NCBI RefSeq assembly: GCF_022899355.1
Contig: NZ_JALJCK010000003.1
Coordinates: forward strand, 186,001-250,000
From: Shinella yambaruensis
GTDB lineage: Bacteria > Pseudomonadota > Alphaproteobacteria > Rhizobiales > Rhizobiaceae
Length of the DNA: 64,000 nucleotides
Direction of reading: 5' to 3'
Positions 52,955 through 62,013 of this stretch are shown one piece after another; within the stretch, counting starts at the first letter, position 1; each line of letters opens with the position of its first letter. Below the pieces are notes generated by a model, which worked only from the letters and a program-made list of their open reading frames with translations, was not told the origin of the DNA and made no database searches. Made by a program: the position numbers and the translations under genes.

Positions 52955-54544
52955 ATGACTGATTACACCAGATATCTCACCAGCCAGGTCACGCTCGGCA
53001 GGATGAACCGCCGCGAATTCATGGGTCGCGCCGCCGCGTTCGGCATCACGCTCGCCGCCGCCGGCACCCTCTTCGACACCGCGGCCAAGGCGCAGGAACC
53101 CAAGCGCGGCGGCAATCTGAAACTGGGCCTGGAAGGCGCCGCCGCGACGGACTCCAAGGATCCGGCCAAGGCGCTCTCCCAGTTCATGTTCGTCGTCGGC
53201 CGGAACTGGGGCGACATGCTCGTCGAATCCGAGCCGCTGACCGGCCAGCCCGTGCCGGCGCTCGCCGAATCCTGGGAACCTTCCGCCGACGCCTCGACCT
53301 GGACGTTCAACATCCGCAAGGGCGTGAAATTCCACGACGGCAAGGAACTGACCGTCGATGATGTCATCAAGACGCTGCAGCGACACACCGACGAGAAGTC
53401 GGAATCGGGCGCGCTCGGCGTCATGAAGTCGATCAAGGAAATCAAGGCCGACGGCGACAAGCTGGTGCTGGTGCTGACGGAAGGCAATGCCGACCTGCCG
53501 CTGCTGCTCACCGACTACCATCTCGTCATCCAGCCGAACGGCGGCCTCGACGATCCGAACGCCATGATCGGCACCGGCCCCTACAAGGTGACGAGCTTCG
53601 AGGCGGGCGTGCGCGCCACCTTCGAGCGCAACACGGACGACTGGCGCCAGGACCGCGGCTTCGTCGACACGATCGAGATGATCGCGATGAACGACGCGAC
53701 GGCCCGCATCGCCGCGCTCTCCTCCGGCCAGGTGCACTATATCAACCGCGTCGATCCGAAGACGGTCGATCTCCTGAAGCGCGCGCCGACCGTGGAAATC
53801 CTCTCCACCTCCGGCCGCGGGCACTACGTCTTCATCATGCATTGCAACACGGCGCCGTTCGACAATGTCGATCTGCGCCTGGCGCTGAAATATGCGATGG
53901 ACCGCGAGACCATGCTGGAGAAGGTGCTCGGCGGCTACGGCAAGGTCGGCAACGACTTCCCGATCAACGAGACCTATGCCCTCTTCCCCGAAGGCATCGA
54001 GCAGCGCGCCTACGACCCGGACAAGGCGTCCTTCCACTACAAGAAGTCCGGTCACAGCGGCTCGGTCCTCCTGCGCACGTCGGACGTCGCCTTCCCGGGC
54101 GCCGTCGACGCCGCGGTCCTCTACCAGGAAAGCGCCAAGAAGGCCGGCATCGAGATCGAGGTGAAGCGCGAGCCCGGCGACGGCTACTGGTCGAACGTCT
54201 GGAACGTCCAGCCCTTCTCCACCTCCTACTGGGGCGGCCGCCCGACGCAGGACCAGATGTATTCCACCGCCTATCTCTCGACGGCGGACTGGAACGACAC
54301 CCGCTTCCTGCGCGAGGACTTCGACAAGCTGCTGCTCGAGGCCCGCTCGGAACTCGACGAGGCCAAGCGCAAGGACATGTACCGCACCATGGCCATGATG
54401 GTGCGTGACGAGGGCGGCCTGATCCTGCCGATGTTCAACGACTTCGTGAACGCCTGCGGCAAGAACGTGAAGGGCTACGTCCACGACATCGGCAACGACA
54501 TGTCGAACGGATATGTCGCAACCCGCGTGTGGCTCGACGCCTGA
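52955..54544 (+). CDS. ABC transporter substrate-binding protein, family 5 (dipeptide-type)
   Basis: A 529-residue SBP_bac_5 receptor with a twin-arginine signal (MNRREFMGRAAAFGITLAAAG, cleaved near AAKAQE). Family motifs include 'LAESWEPSADASTWTFNIRKGVKFHDGKELTVDDVI' and 'DLRLALKYAMDRETML'. Family 5 receptors bind oligopeptides, nickel, opines and other solutes. Following the carnitine genes on the same strand after 277 bases, a betaine is a plausible ligand, but no aromatic-cage residues can be assigned by eye. ATG 52955 follows AGGGGA. Confidence 0.87.
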   Translation: MTDYTRYLTSQVTLGRMNRREFMGRAAAFGITLAAAGTLFDTAAKAQEPKRGGNLKLGLEGAAATDSKDPAKALSQFMFVVGRNWGDMLVESEPLTGQPVPALAESWEPSADASTWTFNIRKGVKFHDGKELTVDDVIKTLQRHTDEKSESGALGVMKSIKEIKADGDKLVLVLTEGNADLPLLLTDYHLVIQPNGGLDDPNAMIGTGPYKVTSFEAGVRATFERNTDDWRQDRGFVDTIEMIAMNDATARIAALSSGQVHYINRVDPKTVDLLKRAPTVEILSTSGRGHYVFIMHCNTAPFDNVDLRLALKYAMDRETMLEKVLGGYGKVGNDFPINETYALFPEGIEQRAYDPDKASFHYKKSGHSGSVLLRTSDVAFPGAVDAAVLYQESAKKAGIEIEVKREPGDGYWSNVWNVQPFSTSYWGGRPTQDQMYSTAYLSTADWNDTRFLREDFDKLLLEARSELDEAKRKDMYRTMAMMVRDEGGLILPMFNDFVNACGKNVKGYVHDIGNDMSNGYVATRVWLDA

Positions 54545-55653
54545 TGACCGGCAACGGACCGGCGCACGGTCCGGAGCTGACAGCAACGGCGGCTGCGGGC
54601 GAAGCCCCGCAGTCTGCCGGCGTTGCCGGGTCGGTTGCGTCCACTGGAGCCCCCGTCGACGAAGGCACGCCTTCGTTCTGGGCGAAACTCAGCAAGAGCA
54701 GCCCCCTGGTTGCGCTCATCCTGCAACGCCTCGCGCTCAGCGTGGCCTTGCTCTTCGCCGTGTCCCTGATGATCTTCGGGGGCGTGGAAGCCTTGCCGGG
54801 CGATTTCGCGACGACCTATCTCGGCCAGTCCGCAACGCCCCAGGCCATCGAGAACATCCGCAAGGACCTCGGCCTCGACCAGCCGGCCACCACACGCTAC
54901 TTCAAGTGGCTCGGCGGCGCGATCCAGGGCGATTTCGGCAATTCCTGGGCGTCCAAGAACTCGGTCAGCGAGCAGATCGGCAAGCGCCTCGGCAATTCGC
55001 TGTTCCTCGCCTTCTTCGCGGCGATCATCTCGGTGCCGCTCGCGGTCGGCCTCGGCATGCTCGCGGTGCAATACCGCAACCGCATGCCCGACAAGATCAT
55101 CAACGTCATCTCGCTGGCGGCGATCTCGCTGCCGGAATTCTTCGTCGGCTACCTCCTGATCCTGTTCTTCGCCGTGCAGATGGGCGTCGCGACCTTCCCG
55201 GCGACGGTCTACGATTCGATGACGATCGGCCAGCGCCTGTCGGCCATCGCCCTGCCGACCGCCACCCTCGTCCTCGTCGTGCTCGCCCACATGATGCGCA
55301 TGACGCGGGCGGCGATCCTCAACGTCATGTCCTCGGCCTATGTCGAGACGGCGGAGCTGAAGGGGCTTTCGAGCCTGCGCATCATCGCCAGGCACGCGGC
55401 GCCGAACGCCGTCGCGCCGGTCATCAATGTCATCGCGCTCAACCTCGCCTATCTCGTGGTCGGCGTGGTCGTCGTCGAGGTGGTCTTCGTCTATCCCGGC
55501 ATGGGCCAGTACATGGTCGACGCCGTGACGGTGCGCGACATGCCGGTGGTGCAGGCCTGCGGCCTGATCTTCGCCGCCTTCTATATCTTCCTCAACATGT
55601 TCGCCGACATCCTCGCGATCGTCGCGAACCCCAGATTGAGGCACCCGCGATGA
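54544..55653 (+). CDS. ABC transporter permease (DppB-like) with N-terminal extension
   Basis: A 369-residue permease with six spans and the EAA loop 'YVETAELKGLSSLRIIARHAAPNAVAPVINV'. Unusually, a ~60-residue Ala/Gly/Pro/Ser-rich hydrophilic stretch precedes the first span, which begins near residue 62; DppB proteins normally start at the membrane helix. The ATG at 54544 overlaps the receptor stop by one base. No internal start with a good ribosome-binding site was seen, so the extension is probably real and cytoplasmic. Confidence 0.85.
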   Translation: MTGNGPAHGPELTATAAAGEAPQSAGVAGSVASTGAPVDEGTPSFWAKLSKSSPLVALILQRLALSVALLFAVSLMIFGGVEALPGDFATTYLGQSATPQAIENIRKDLGLDQPATTRYFKWLGGAIQGDFGNSWASKNSVSEQIGKRLGNSLFLAFFAAIISVPLAVGLGMLAVQYRNRMPDKIINVISLAAISLPEFFVGYLLILFFAVQMGVATFPATVYDSMTIGQRLSAIALPTATLVLVVLAHMMRMTRAAILNVMSSAYVETAELKGLSSLRIIARHAAPNAVAPVINVIALNLAYLVVGVVVVEVVFVYPGMGQYMVDAVTVRDMPVVQACGLIFAAFYIFLNMFADILAIVANPRLRHPR

Positions 55654-56477
55654 GACTTTCCACCATCCCTATCAGCGCATGGGTCGGCATCCTGGGCATC
55701 CTGCTCGCCGTCTTCTGCGCCCTCTTCGCCCCGCTCATCGCCCCCTATGGCGAAAGCCAGATCGTCGGCGCCGTCTGGCAGCCGATGGGCGGCGACCATC
55801 TGCTCGGCACCGACAATCTCGGCCGCGACCTCTTCTCGCGGCTGATCTTCGGCGCGCGCACCACGATCTTCGTAGCGCTGGCGGCGACCGTGCTCTCCTT
55901 CTCGCTCGGCATGCTGCTCTCCTTCACGGCGGCGGTGACGGGCGGGTTCGTCGACCAGGCCTTCTCGCGCTTCAACGATCTGATGATGGCGATCCCGACG
56001 CTGATCTTCGCCCTCGTCGTGCTCGCCGTGCTGCCGCAGCAGCTCTGGATCCTCATCCTCGTGATGGCGGTCCTCGACAGTACCCGCGTCTACCGCATCG
56101 GCCGCGCCGTCGCGCTCGACGTGGCGGTCATGGAATTCGTGGAGGCGGCAAGGCTGCGCGGCGAAGGCACGGGCTGGATCATCTTCCGGGAGATCCTGCC
56201 CAACACGCTCTCGCCGCTGCTCGCCGAATTCGGCCTGCGCTTCGCCTTCTCGATCCTCTTCCTCTCCACCCTCTCCTTCCTCGGCCTCGGCATCCAGCCG
56301 CCGGCGGCGGACTGGGGCGGCATGGTGAAGGACAACAAGGACGGCATCATCTTCGGCATTTCCGCAGCCCTCATTCCGGGCGGGGCGATCGCCGGGCTCG
56401 CCATCTGCGTCAACCTCGTCGTCGACTGGCTGATGAAACGAACCTCCAGCCTCAAGGGAGGGCGCGGCGATGCCTGA
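55650..56477 (+). CDS. ABC transporter permease (DppC-like)
   Basis: A 275-residue permease. 'HLLGTDNLGRDLFSRLIFGARTTIFVALAATVLSF' is the hallmark of DppC/OppC, and the EAA loop is 'FVEAARLRGEGTGWIIFREILPNTLSPLLAE'. It overlaps both neighbours by short ATGA-type junctions and pairs with the DppB-like subunit. Confidence 0.9.
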   Translation: MRLSTIPISAWVGILGILLAVFCALFAPLIAPYGESQIVGAVWQPMGGDHLLGTDNLGRDLFSRLIFGARTTIFVALAATVLSFSLGMLLSFTAAVTGGFVDQAFSRFNDLMMAIPTLIFALVVLAVLPQQLWILILVMAVLDSTRVYRIGRAVALDVAVMEFVEAARLRGEGTGWIIFREILPNTLSPLLAEFGLRFAFSILFLSTLSFLGLGIQPPAADWGGMVKDNKDGIIFGISAALIPGGAIAGLAICVNLVVDWLMKRTSSLKGGRGDA

Positions 56478-58101
56478 TCTTCTTTCCGTCCGCAACCTCA
56501 AGATCGAGGCGACCAGCTATCCGCCGGGCGAACCGCCGAAGACCGTGACGCTCGTCGAAGGCGTGAACTTCGACGTGCAAAAGGGCAAGGTGCTCGGCCT
56601 CATCGGCGAATCGGGCGCCGGCAAGTCGACCATCGGCCTCACCGCGCTCGCCTATGGCCGCGGCGGCGTGCGCATCACCGGCGGCGAGGTCAAGCTCAAC
56701 GGCGAGGACCTGTTGAAGCTCGGTCCGGCCGGCATCCGCAAGGTGCGCGGCTGCAAGGTCTGCTACGTCGCGCAGTCCGCGGCAGCGGCTTTCAACCCTG
56801 CCCACCGGCTCGGCGAGCAGGTGATCGAGGCCTCGCTGAAGCACGGCGTCATGGGCCGTGCGGAGGCGGAAAAGCGCGCGCTCTACCTCTTCAAGGTGCT
56901 CGGCCTGCCAAGCCCGGAAACCTTCGGCCAGCGCTATCCACACCAGGTCTCCGGCGGCCAGCTCCAGCGCGCCATGACCGCCATGGCGCTCTGCCCGAAC
57001 CCTGAACTCATCGTCTTCGACGAGCCGACCACCGCGCTCGACGTGACGACGCAGATCGACGTGCTCGCCGCCATCAAGCACGCCATCGAGGAGACCCACA
57101 CCGCCGCGCTCTACATCACCCACGACCTTGCGGTCGTCGCGCAGATCACGGACGACATCCTCGTGCTCCGGCACGGCAAGATGGTGGAATACGGCTCGGT
57201 GAAGCAGATCATCGAGGCGCCGACGCAGGACTATACCCGGGCGCTGGTCAACGTGCGCGGCACCAAGCGCGAGGAGGCGCCCGACCAGTCGGACACGCTC
57301 CTCAAGGTCGACAACATCACCGCCGGCTATTCCAACGGCTTCAAGGTGCTGCAGAACGTCTCGCTGCACCTGCCGAAGGGCCAGACGCTCGCGGTCGTCG
57401 GCGAATCCGGTTCCGGCAAGTCCACCCTCGCCCGCGTCATCACCGGCCTGCTGCCGCCGCAGGAGGGCACGATCAGCTTCGACGGCACGCCTCTGCCGCG
57501 GGCGCTGAAGGGCCGGACGAACGACCAGCTCCGCCGCATCCAGATGATCTACCAGATGGCCGATACCGCGATGAATCCGCGCCAGACGGTGCGCGACATC
57601 ATCGGCCGGCCGCTCACCTTCTACTACGGCCTTCGCGGGGCCAGGAAGACCGAGCGGGTGAAGGAACTGCTGGAGCAGATCGAGATGGGCGGCCGCTTCG
57701 CCGACCGTTATCCGGCGGAGCTCTCCGGCGGCCAGAAGCAGCGCGTCGCCATCGCACGGGCGCTGGCGGCCCAGCCGGAGCTCATCCTCTGCGACGAGCC
57801 GACCTCCGCGCTCGACCCGCTGGTGGCCGAAGGCATCCTGAAGCTTCTCCTGAAACTCCAGGACGAGACCCACGTCTCCTACATGTTCATCACCCACGAC
57901 ATCGCCATCGTGCGCGCCATCGCCGATTCGGTGGCCGTGATGCACCGCGGCCGCCTCGTGCGCTTCGGCCCGAAATCGAAGGTGCTCTCGCCGCCCTTCG
58001 ACGACTACACCGACCTGCTTTTGAAATCGGTCCCCGAAATGGAGATCGGCTGGCTGGAGAAGGTGCTGACGACACGCCGCATGGAAAGCGCCGGCAACTG
58101 A
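56470..58101 (+). CDS. Dipeptide-type ABC transporter, fused double ATPase (DppD-DppF)
   Basis: A 543-residue protein with two complete ABC domains. The first has Walker A GESGAGKST (about 45-53), signature 'VSGGQLQRAMTAMAL' and 'IVFDEPTTALDVTTQ'. The second has GESGSGKST (about 313-321), 'LSGGQKQRVAIARAL' and 'LILCDEPTSALDPLV'. Such fusions replace separate DppD and DppF subunits. It starts inside the preceding permease gene and is the last gene of the importer, followed by a terminator. Confidence 0.9.
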   Translation: MPDLLSVRNLKIEATSYPPGEPPKTVTLVEGVNFDVQKGKVLGLIGESGAGKSTIGLTALAYGRGGVRITGGEVKLNGEDLLKLGPAGIRKVRGCKVCYVAQSAAAAFNPAHRLGEQVIEASLKHGVMGRAEAEKRALYLFKVLGLPSPETFGQRYPHQVSGGQLQRAMTAMALCPNPELIVFDEPTTALDVTTQIDVLAAIKHAIEETHTAALYITHDLAVVAQITDDILVLRHGKMVEYGSVKQIIEAPTQDYTRALVNVRGTKREEAPDQSDTLLKVDNITAGYSNGFKVLQNVSLHLPKGQTLAVVGESGSGKSTLARVITGLLPPQEGTISFDGTPLPRALKGRTNDQLRRIQMIYQMADTAMNPRQTVRDIIGRPLTFYYGLRGARKTERVKELLEQIEMGGRFADRYPAELSGGQKQRVAIARALAAQPELILCDEPTSALDPLVAEGILKLLLKLQDETHVSYMFITHDIAIVRAIADSVAVMHRGRLVRFGPKSKVLSPPFDDYTDLLLKSVPEMEIGWLEKVLTTRRMESAGN

Positions 58102-58107
58102 CGGAAG

Positions 58108-58137
58108 CGGGCGGCCAAGGCCGCCCGTCTGACTTTT
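58108..58137 (+). terminator. Rho-independent terminator of the dipeptide-type importer operon
   Basis: A 9-bp stem CGGGCGGCC/GGCCGCCCG with a 2-base loop followed by TCTGACTTTT, immediately after the ATPase stop. Confidence 0.78.
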
Positions 58138-58162
58138 GAGAGCTCGCTCAAGCCTCTCCACT

Positions 58163-58272
58163 CGTCATCCTCGGGCTTGACCCGAGGATCCACGCGGCAG
58201 TCCCGGCGCTTACAGACGACCATCCCGGTACCTGCGGATGGTGGATCCTCGGGTCAAGCCCGCGGATGACGA
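58163..58272. repeat. Intergenic palindromic repeat, family C (inverted pair)
   Basis: Inverted units at about 58163-58193 and 58241-58272. The second has one base change (CGCGGATGAC for CGAGGATGAC). Lies between convergent genes. Confidence 0.85.
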
Positions 58273-58330
58273 TGGAGAATGGAGCGAGGTTTAGCAAAAC
58301 AAGACAGCTCCATGAACTGCATAGCTCCAC

Positions 58331-58684
58331 TCAATTCTGCGTGCAGGCCACATCCCCCAGCCGGCTGGCCGATTCGCCTTCGGCCATTACCGTCTCCTCG
58401 CCACGCGCCGTGCAATTGCCCTTCTCGCCGACGCCCGTGCGGAATTTCACCATGGGCTGGCCCTCGATCATGATGCTCGGCACGATCTCGTAGAGTTCCG
58501 GCGGGCAGTTCACCACGTCGGAGAGGCGCAGCGCCGGCGCACCGCCGATGAAGACGCTCTTCGAACCGGACATGGCGCAGGATGGAATGGGCTGCGGCGC
58601 ATCCTCGGCCACGGAAACGGACGGCCCCGCCGCCCCGAGAGCGAAGCCCAGAAAGGCACCCGCAAACCGCAAAGATTTCATCAT
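58331..58684 (-). CDS. Exported PAAR-like protein
   Basis: A 117-residue protein with a signal peptide (MMKSLRFAGAFLGFALGAAGPSVSVAED, cleaved near residue 26). The mature part repeats the PAAR pattern: 'SVFIGGAPALRLSDVVNCPPE', 'SIMIEGQPMVKF', then 'ETVMAEGESASRLGDVAC'. PAAR domains normally cap type VI secretion spikes and lack signal peptides; here the domain is exported alone and no type VI genes are nearby. Its job is unknown. It follows the ACT-protein gene with an ATGA overlap and a good AAGGGAG site. Confidence 0.7.
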   Translation of the reverse strand: MMKSLRFAGAFLGFALGAAGPSVSVAEDAPQPIPSCAMSGSKSVFIGGAPALRLSDVVNCPPELYEIVPSIMIEGQPMVKFRTGVGEKGNCTARGEETVMAEGESASRLGDVACTQN

Positions 58685-59097
58685 CTGTCTCCCTTTTCAC
58701 GCGCCGCACGCGACAGCGCACGCAACGTTTCCAATGCCCGTTCGCCATCCCGCTCCGGCACGAATATATGGTCGTGATGGTAGCCGGCAACCACGTTGGC
58801 GCTGATCCCCTGCCCCGTCAGCGCCGTCGCGAAGGCCGCCGTCAGCCCCACCGCCTCCAGCGAGGAGTGCACGGTGAGCGTGATCATCCGCATCGGCGGG
58901 CTTGCCGCCAGCCCTTCCGCCGCCTCGGCCGGCAGGATCAGCGTCACGCCCTCCGCCTCGCGGAAGAGACCGACCGGCCCGCGAGAAAGATGGTCTTCCA
59001 GATCCCCGGCCGGCACGCAGGCATAGACGAAGGCCCCGTCCGCCAGCGCCGGCTCCATCGTCGCCAGCAATGCGTCGAGATCGGTGATCCCGCTCAT
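58681..59097 (-). CDS. ACT-domain protein
   Basis: A 138-residue protein made of two ACT-like halves: 'VYACVPAGDLEDHLSRGPVGLFREAEGVTLILPAE' and 'RMITLTVHSSLEAVGLTAAFATALTGQGISANVVAGYHHDHIFVP'. ACT domains bind amino acids or similar small ligands. Free-standing ones of this type are common and uncharacterised. It overlaps both neighbours by four bases (esterase gene upstream, PAAR-like gene downstream). Confidence 0.78.
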   Translation of the reverse strand: MSGITDLDALLATMEPALADGAFVYACVPAGDLEDHLSRGPVGLFREAEGVTLILPAEAAEGLAASPPMRMITLTVHSSLEAVGLTAAFATALTGQGISANVVAGYHHDHIFVPERDGERALETLRALSRAAREKGDR

Positions 59098-60005
59098 GGA
59101 TTCGCCATCCGGCGCACGGCATCGCACAGCGCCGCAAAACCGGCCTTCGCTCCCGCGCTCATGAATCGCGCGCGCAGCCAGGCGTGGATCATCTGCTTCT
59201 CCTCGCGAAACTCCACCGGAACACCGGCAAGCGCCAGCCGCGCCGCATAGGCCCGCGCATCGTCGCGCAACGGATCGAAATGGGCGCCGGTGATGAAGGC
59301 GGGCGGCAGGCCGGCAAGGTTTTCCGCCCGCAACGGGAAGGCATGCACGGCCTCCTCCGGCGCCTTGTAGACCTCGCGGTAATAGGCGACGTCGGCGGTC
59401 GAAAGACCCGGCGCCTCGGCCATCTCCAGATAGGAGCCGGAGGCGAGGTCGCCGCCGAGGCCCGGATAGACCAGCGCCTGCCCGGCAATGCCCGTCAGCC
59501 CCTCGTCGCGCGCCTTCAGCACGATGCCGGCGGCAAGGTTGCCGCCCGCGCTGTCGCCGACCACCACGACCGGGTGGCTTTCCAGGAGAAGCTCGATCAG
59601 CACGGCCCAGCAATCGTCGAAAGCGGCGGGCCAGACATGCTCCGGCGACAGGCGGTAATCGACGGACACGAGCTCGGCGCCCGCGGCCTCGGAAAGCTCG
59701 GCACAGATCGCATCATGGCTGTCGAGCGAGCCGACGACGAAGCCGCCGCCGTGGATGTAGAAAAGCCGCGTCGCGCTCGTCACCGCCGCCGGGCGATAAC
59801 GGCGCACCGGGATGCGCCCCGCGATGACACCGTCCTGCTTGATCATGCCCGCCGGCGGCGGCGCGTCGAAGGCGGCGCAGAGCGCATCGTACCAGCCGCG
59901 CTGCTGCCCGATATCCGCGTCGACGGCATCGGCTGGATAAAAATCCTCGCAGCGCTTGTGGAAGGCCAGGATGCCCTCCTCGGTCGGCATGGGGCGTTCG
60001 GTCAT
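59094..60005 (-). CDS. Alpha/beta hydrolase, HSL family esterase
   Basis: A 303-residue esterase of the hormone-sensitive-lipase (family IV) group. The oxyanion motif is HGGG in 'YIHGGGFVVG' and the nucleophile Ser is in 'GDSAGGN'. The acid is likely in 'GAHFDPLRDD' and the base His in 'QMIHAW'. It hydrolyses short-chain esters; the natural substrate is unknown. It is the first gene of a three-gene minus-strand operon and is divergent from a LysR regulator. Confidence 0.86.
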   Translation of the reverse strand: MTERPMPTEEGILAFHKRCEDFYPADAVDADIGQQRGWYDALCAAFDAPPPAGMIKQDGVIAGRIPVRRYRPAAVTSATRLFYIHGGGFVVGSLDSHDAICAELSEAAGAELVSVDYRLSPEHVWPAAFDDCWAVLIELLLESHPVVVVGDSAGGNLAAGIVLKARDEGLTGIAGQALVYPGLGGDLASGSYLEMAEAPGLSTADVAYYREVYKAPEEAVHAFPLRAENLAGLPPAFITGAHFDPLRDDARAYAARLALAGVPVEFREEKQMIHAWLRARFMSAGAKAGFAALCDAVRRMANP

Positions 60006-60215
60006 GGCGGCTCCTCGTTGCCGGCGCCGTTCCGGCGTGACGGAATGGGCGCCGGGGCGTGTCCTGTCGCATTGTCCGGTGCCGGAGCGGCGCTGCCCCG
60101 GCTGGAAATGGCGGGGATCATAGCAGCGCGCGCCCCGCGCGCCTGTCCCGTCCGCGGCTTTCCCAAGGAATTTTCGGCGCTTGCCTCGCCCGCGCCGGGC
60201 ATATTAACTGTCGCC

Positions 60216-61124
60216 ATGGCGTTCACCTTCCGGCAACTGCAATATTTCGTCGCCGTCGCGGAGCAGGGTTCCGTGACGCGCGCGGCGCAAAACCTCTCGA
60301 TCTCGCAATCCTCGATCACCGAGGCGATCAAGGAGCTCGAATCCGACCTCGGCGTCGAGCTGTTCGAGCGCCATCCGCGCGGCCTCACGACGACGCACAA
60401 CGGCCACCAGTTCCTGCGCCACGCCACGAAGATCCTCGCGAACGTCTCGGATGCCCGCCGCTCCTTCTCCGACAACCGCACGGCGGAAAAGGGCCAGCTC
60501 AATCTCGGCGTCACCTCCCTCGTCGCCGGCTACGTGCTGTCGGACCTGCTCTCGCGCTATCGCCGCGCCTTTCCCGGCATCGAGGTGAGCGCCATCGAGG
60601 ACAACGGCTCCTATCTGGAGCATCTCCTGGTCGGCGGCGAGCTGGACGTCGCCGTCATGGTCATCTCGAACCTGCGCGACCGCATGGCGCTGCAGGCGGA
60701 GATCCTCGAAACCTCGCCCTACCGCCTCTGGCTGCCGATCGGCCATCCGCTCGTCTCGGCCGACATCATCTCCGTCAGCGACATCGCCAAGGAGCCGCTG
60801 ATCATGCTGACGGTCGACGAAATCGAGGAGAACACCGGCAAGCTGCTGACCGCGCTCGGCGCCCGCCCGCATGTCGCCTTCCGCACCCGCTCGGTGGAGG
60901 CGGTGCGCAGCCTCGTCGCGACAGGCGCCGGCATCGCGCTCCTGCCCGACCTCGTCTATCGCCCCTGGTCGCTGGAAGGCGACCGCATCGAAAGCCGCGA
61001 CGTGTCGGGGGCGCTTCCCGTCGTGCAGGTCGGCATGGTCTGGCGCAAGGGCTCCAGCCTGCCGCAGGCGGCAAGGGATTTCGTCGGGCTGGCCGAGGCG
61101 CTGCGGAGCGGTCGGGGACGGTAG
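60216..61124 (+). CDS. LysR-family transcriptional regulator
   Basis: A 302-residue LysR protein: N-terminal wHTH (about 3-62, 'FRQLQYFVAVAEQGSVTRAAQNLSISQSSITEAIKELESDLGVELFERHPRG') and an effector-binding domain (about 90-295). It is divergent from the esterase/ACT/PAAR operon across 210 bases and probably regulates it. The effector is unknown. ATG 60216 is the natural start. Confidence 0.88.
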   Translation: MAFTFRQLQYFVAVAEQGSVTRAAQNLSISQSSITEAIKELESDLGVELFERHPRGLTTTHNGHQFLRHATKILANVSDARRSFSDNRTAEKGQLNLGVTSLVAGYVLSDLLSRYRRAFPGIEVSAIEDNGSYLEHLLVGGELDVAVMVISNLRDRMALQAEILETSPYRLWLPIGHPLVSADIISVSDIAKEPLIMLTVDEIEENTGKLLTALGARPHVAFRTRSVEAVRSLVATGAGIALLPDLVYRPWSLEGDRIESRDVSGALPVVQVGMVWRKGSSLPQAARDFVGLAEALRSGRGR

Positions 61125-61194
61125 CGGCGGCATCGAACCTCTTCCTGCGGCTTCATCCCCGCACGCCAGCGCGCCGGGGTTTTGCGGGAGCATT

Positions 61195-61260
61195 CGGACG
61201 GGGCGCTGGAGGCTGCCTCGACTGAATGTTTGTATGCGGCACCGTCCAGCGCCCCGTTCG
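61195..61260 (+). repeat. Long hairpin downstream of the LysR gene
   Basis: Arms 61195-61210 and 61245-61260 pair over 16 bp (one G-U) around a 34-base loop, and the second arm is followed after four bases by TTTTT. It may be a terminator for the LysR gene 70 bases upstream or part of a structured RNA. Confidence 0.6.
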
Positions 61261-61735
61261 GCGGTTTTTGCCCGCGACTTCGGCCTCTCTGCGATGGCGG
61301 GGTACGTGGGAACGGTGGCGCGCCCTTCCGAAGAAGGGGTCATGCACGCCCTCAGGGTTCACGGTGCCGCAGCCACGACTGCCGGTCGGCACCGTCTTCC
61401 ACTGCGCCATGCGAGCGGGGGGGAAGCCCCCGGACGCCGCATGGTGCAGCCGCCATGTTGTGTGCCACACAGGCACGCCCGGCGACGTGATCGGGGCAAA
61501 ACGGCGGTCCGGTCCGACGCCCCGCCATTTCCCCCGTTTCGCCGGAGGGAGACCATTTTCCGCGCGCCCGGTGCGTCAAGGTGTGCGTCGCCCCCTCACG
61601 CCCCGCGCCGACCCCGCCTCGCCGCAACGCCTTGCGGTGTATCCGCGGCGGGATGGGAGGATTGTAGGCACGGGGTTGAGGGGTGGGGAAAATGCGGGGC
61701 GTGTTTTTTGGCGGCGAGGGCGTGCCGTGGGGCGT

Positions 61736-61874
61736 GGGTCCTCGGGTCAAGCCCGAGGATGACGGAGAGGAGGAGAGGTTGCCAGCCCCTTTGCCGGTGC
61801 GGCATCCGGCTCCCTTGCTTCAGCCCTAATCCTCTCTTCTTTCGTCATCCTCGGGCTTGACCCGAGGATCCACA
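61736..61874. repeat. Intergenic palindromic repeat, family C (inverted pair, opposite order)
   Basis: Units at about 61736-61767 and 61840-61874. Their order is reversed relative to the pairs at 26567 and 58163: the GATGACG ends point inward instead of outward. Confidence 0.82.
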
Positions 61875-62013
61875 AGACGCGGTACGCCCTCGCCGCTTTC
61901 GGAATTTCCGATACCGGCATTCTGATTAATGAATTTGCGAAAGCGGCGAAAGCGCGGCACCTTCTCATCCGGGAACAATACCGCAGACAAGCGGACCAAA
62001 CCGGGAGACTGTC

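Larger units (their letters stand above)
61125..62013. other. 889-bp stretch without a convincing gene
   Basis: Very GC-rich sequence with several overlapping open frames on both strands, none with recognisable protein features or a ribosome-binding site. It contains a 16-bp hairpin (61195-61260), a second perfect stem ACGGTGCCG/CGGCACCGT (61361-61395) and a family C repeat pair (61736-61874). The last ~130 bases, more AT-rich, probably hold the promoter of the polyamine-type binding-protein gene. It could encode a structured RNA or be a degraded remnant. Confidence 0.5.

Noticed and set aside
58331-58684. Type VI secretion spike component
   Set aside because: No VgrG, Hcp or other type VI gene in the window, and the protein carries a signal peptide.
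61226-61762. 178-codon open frame in the gene-poor segment
   Set aside because: No ribosome-binding site, no recognised family, runs into a family C repeat at its end, and two other frames are equally open.
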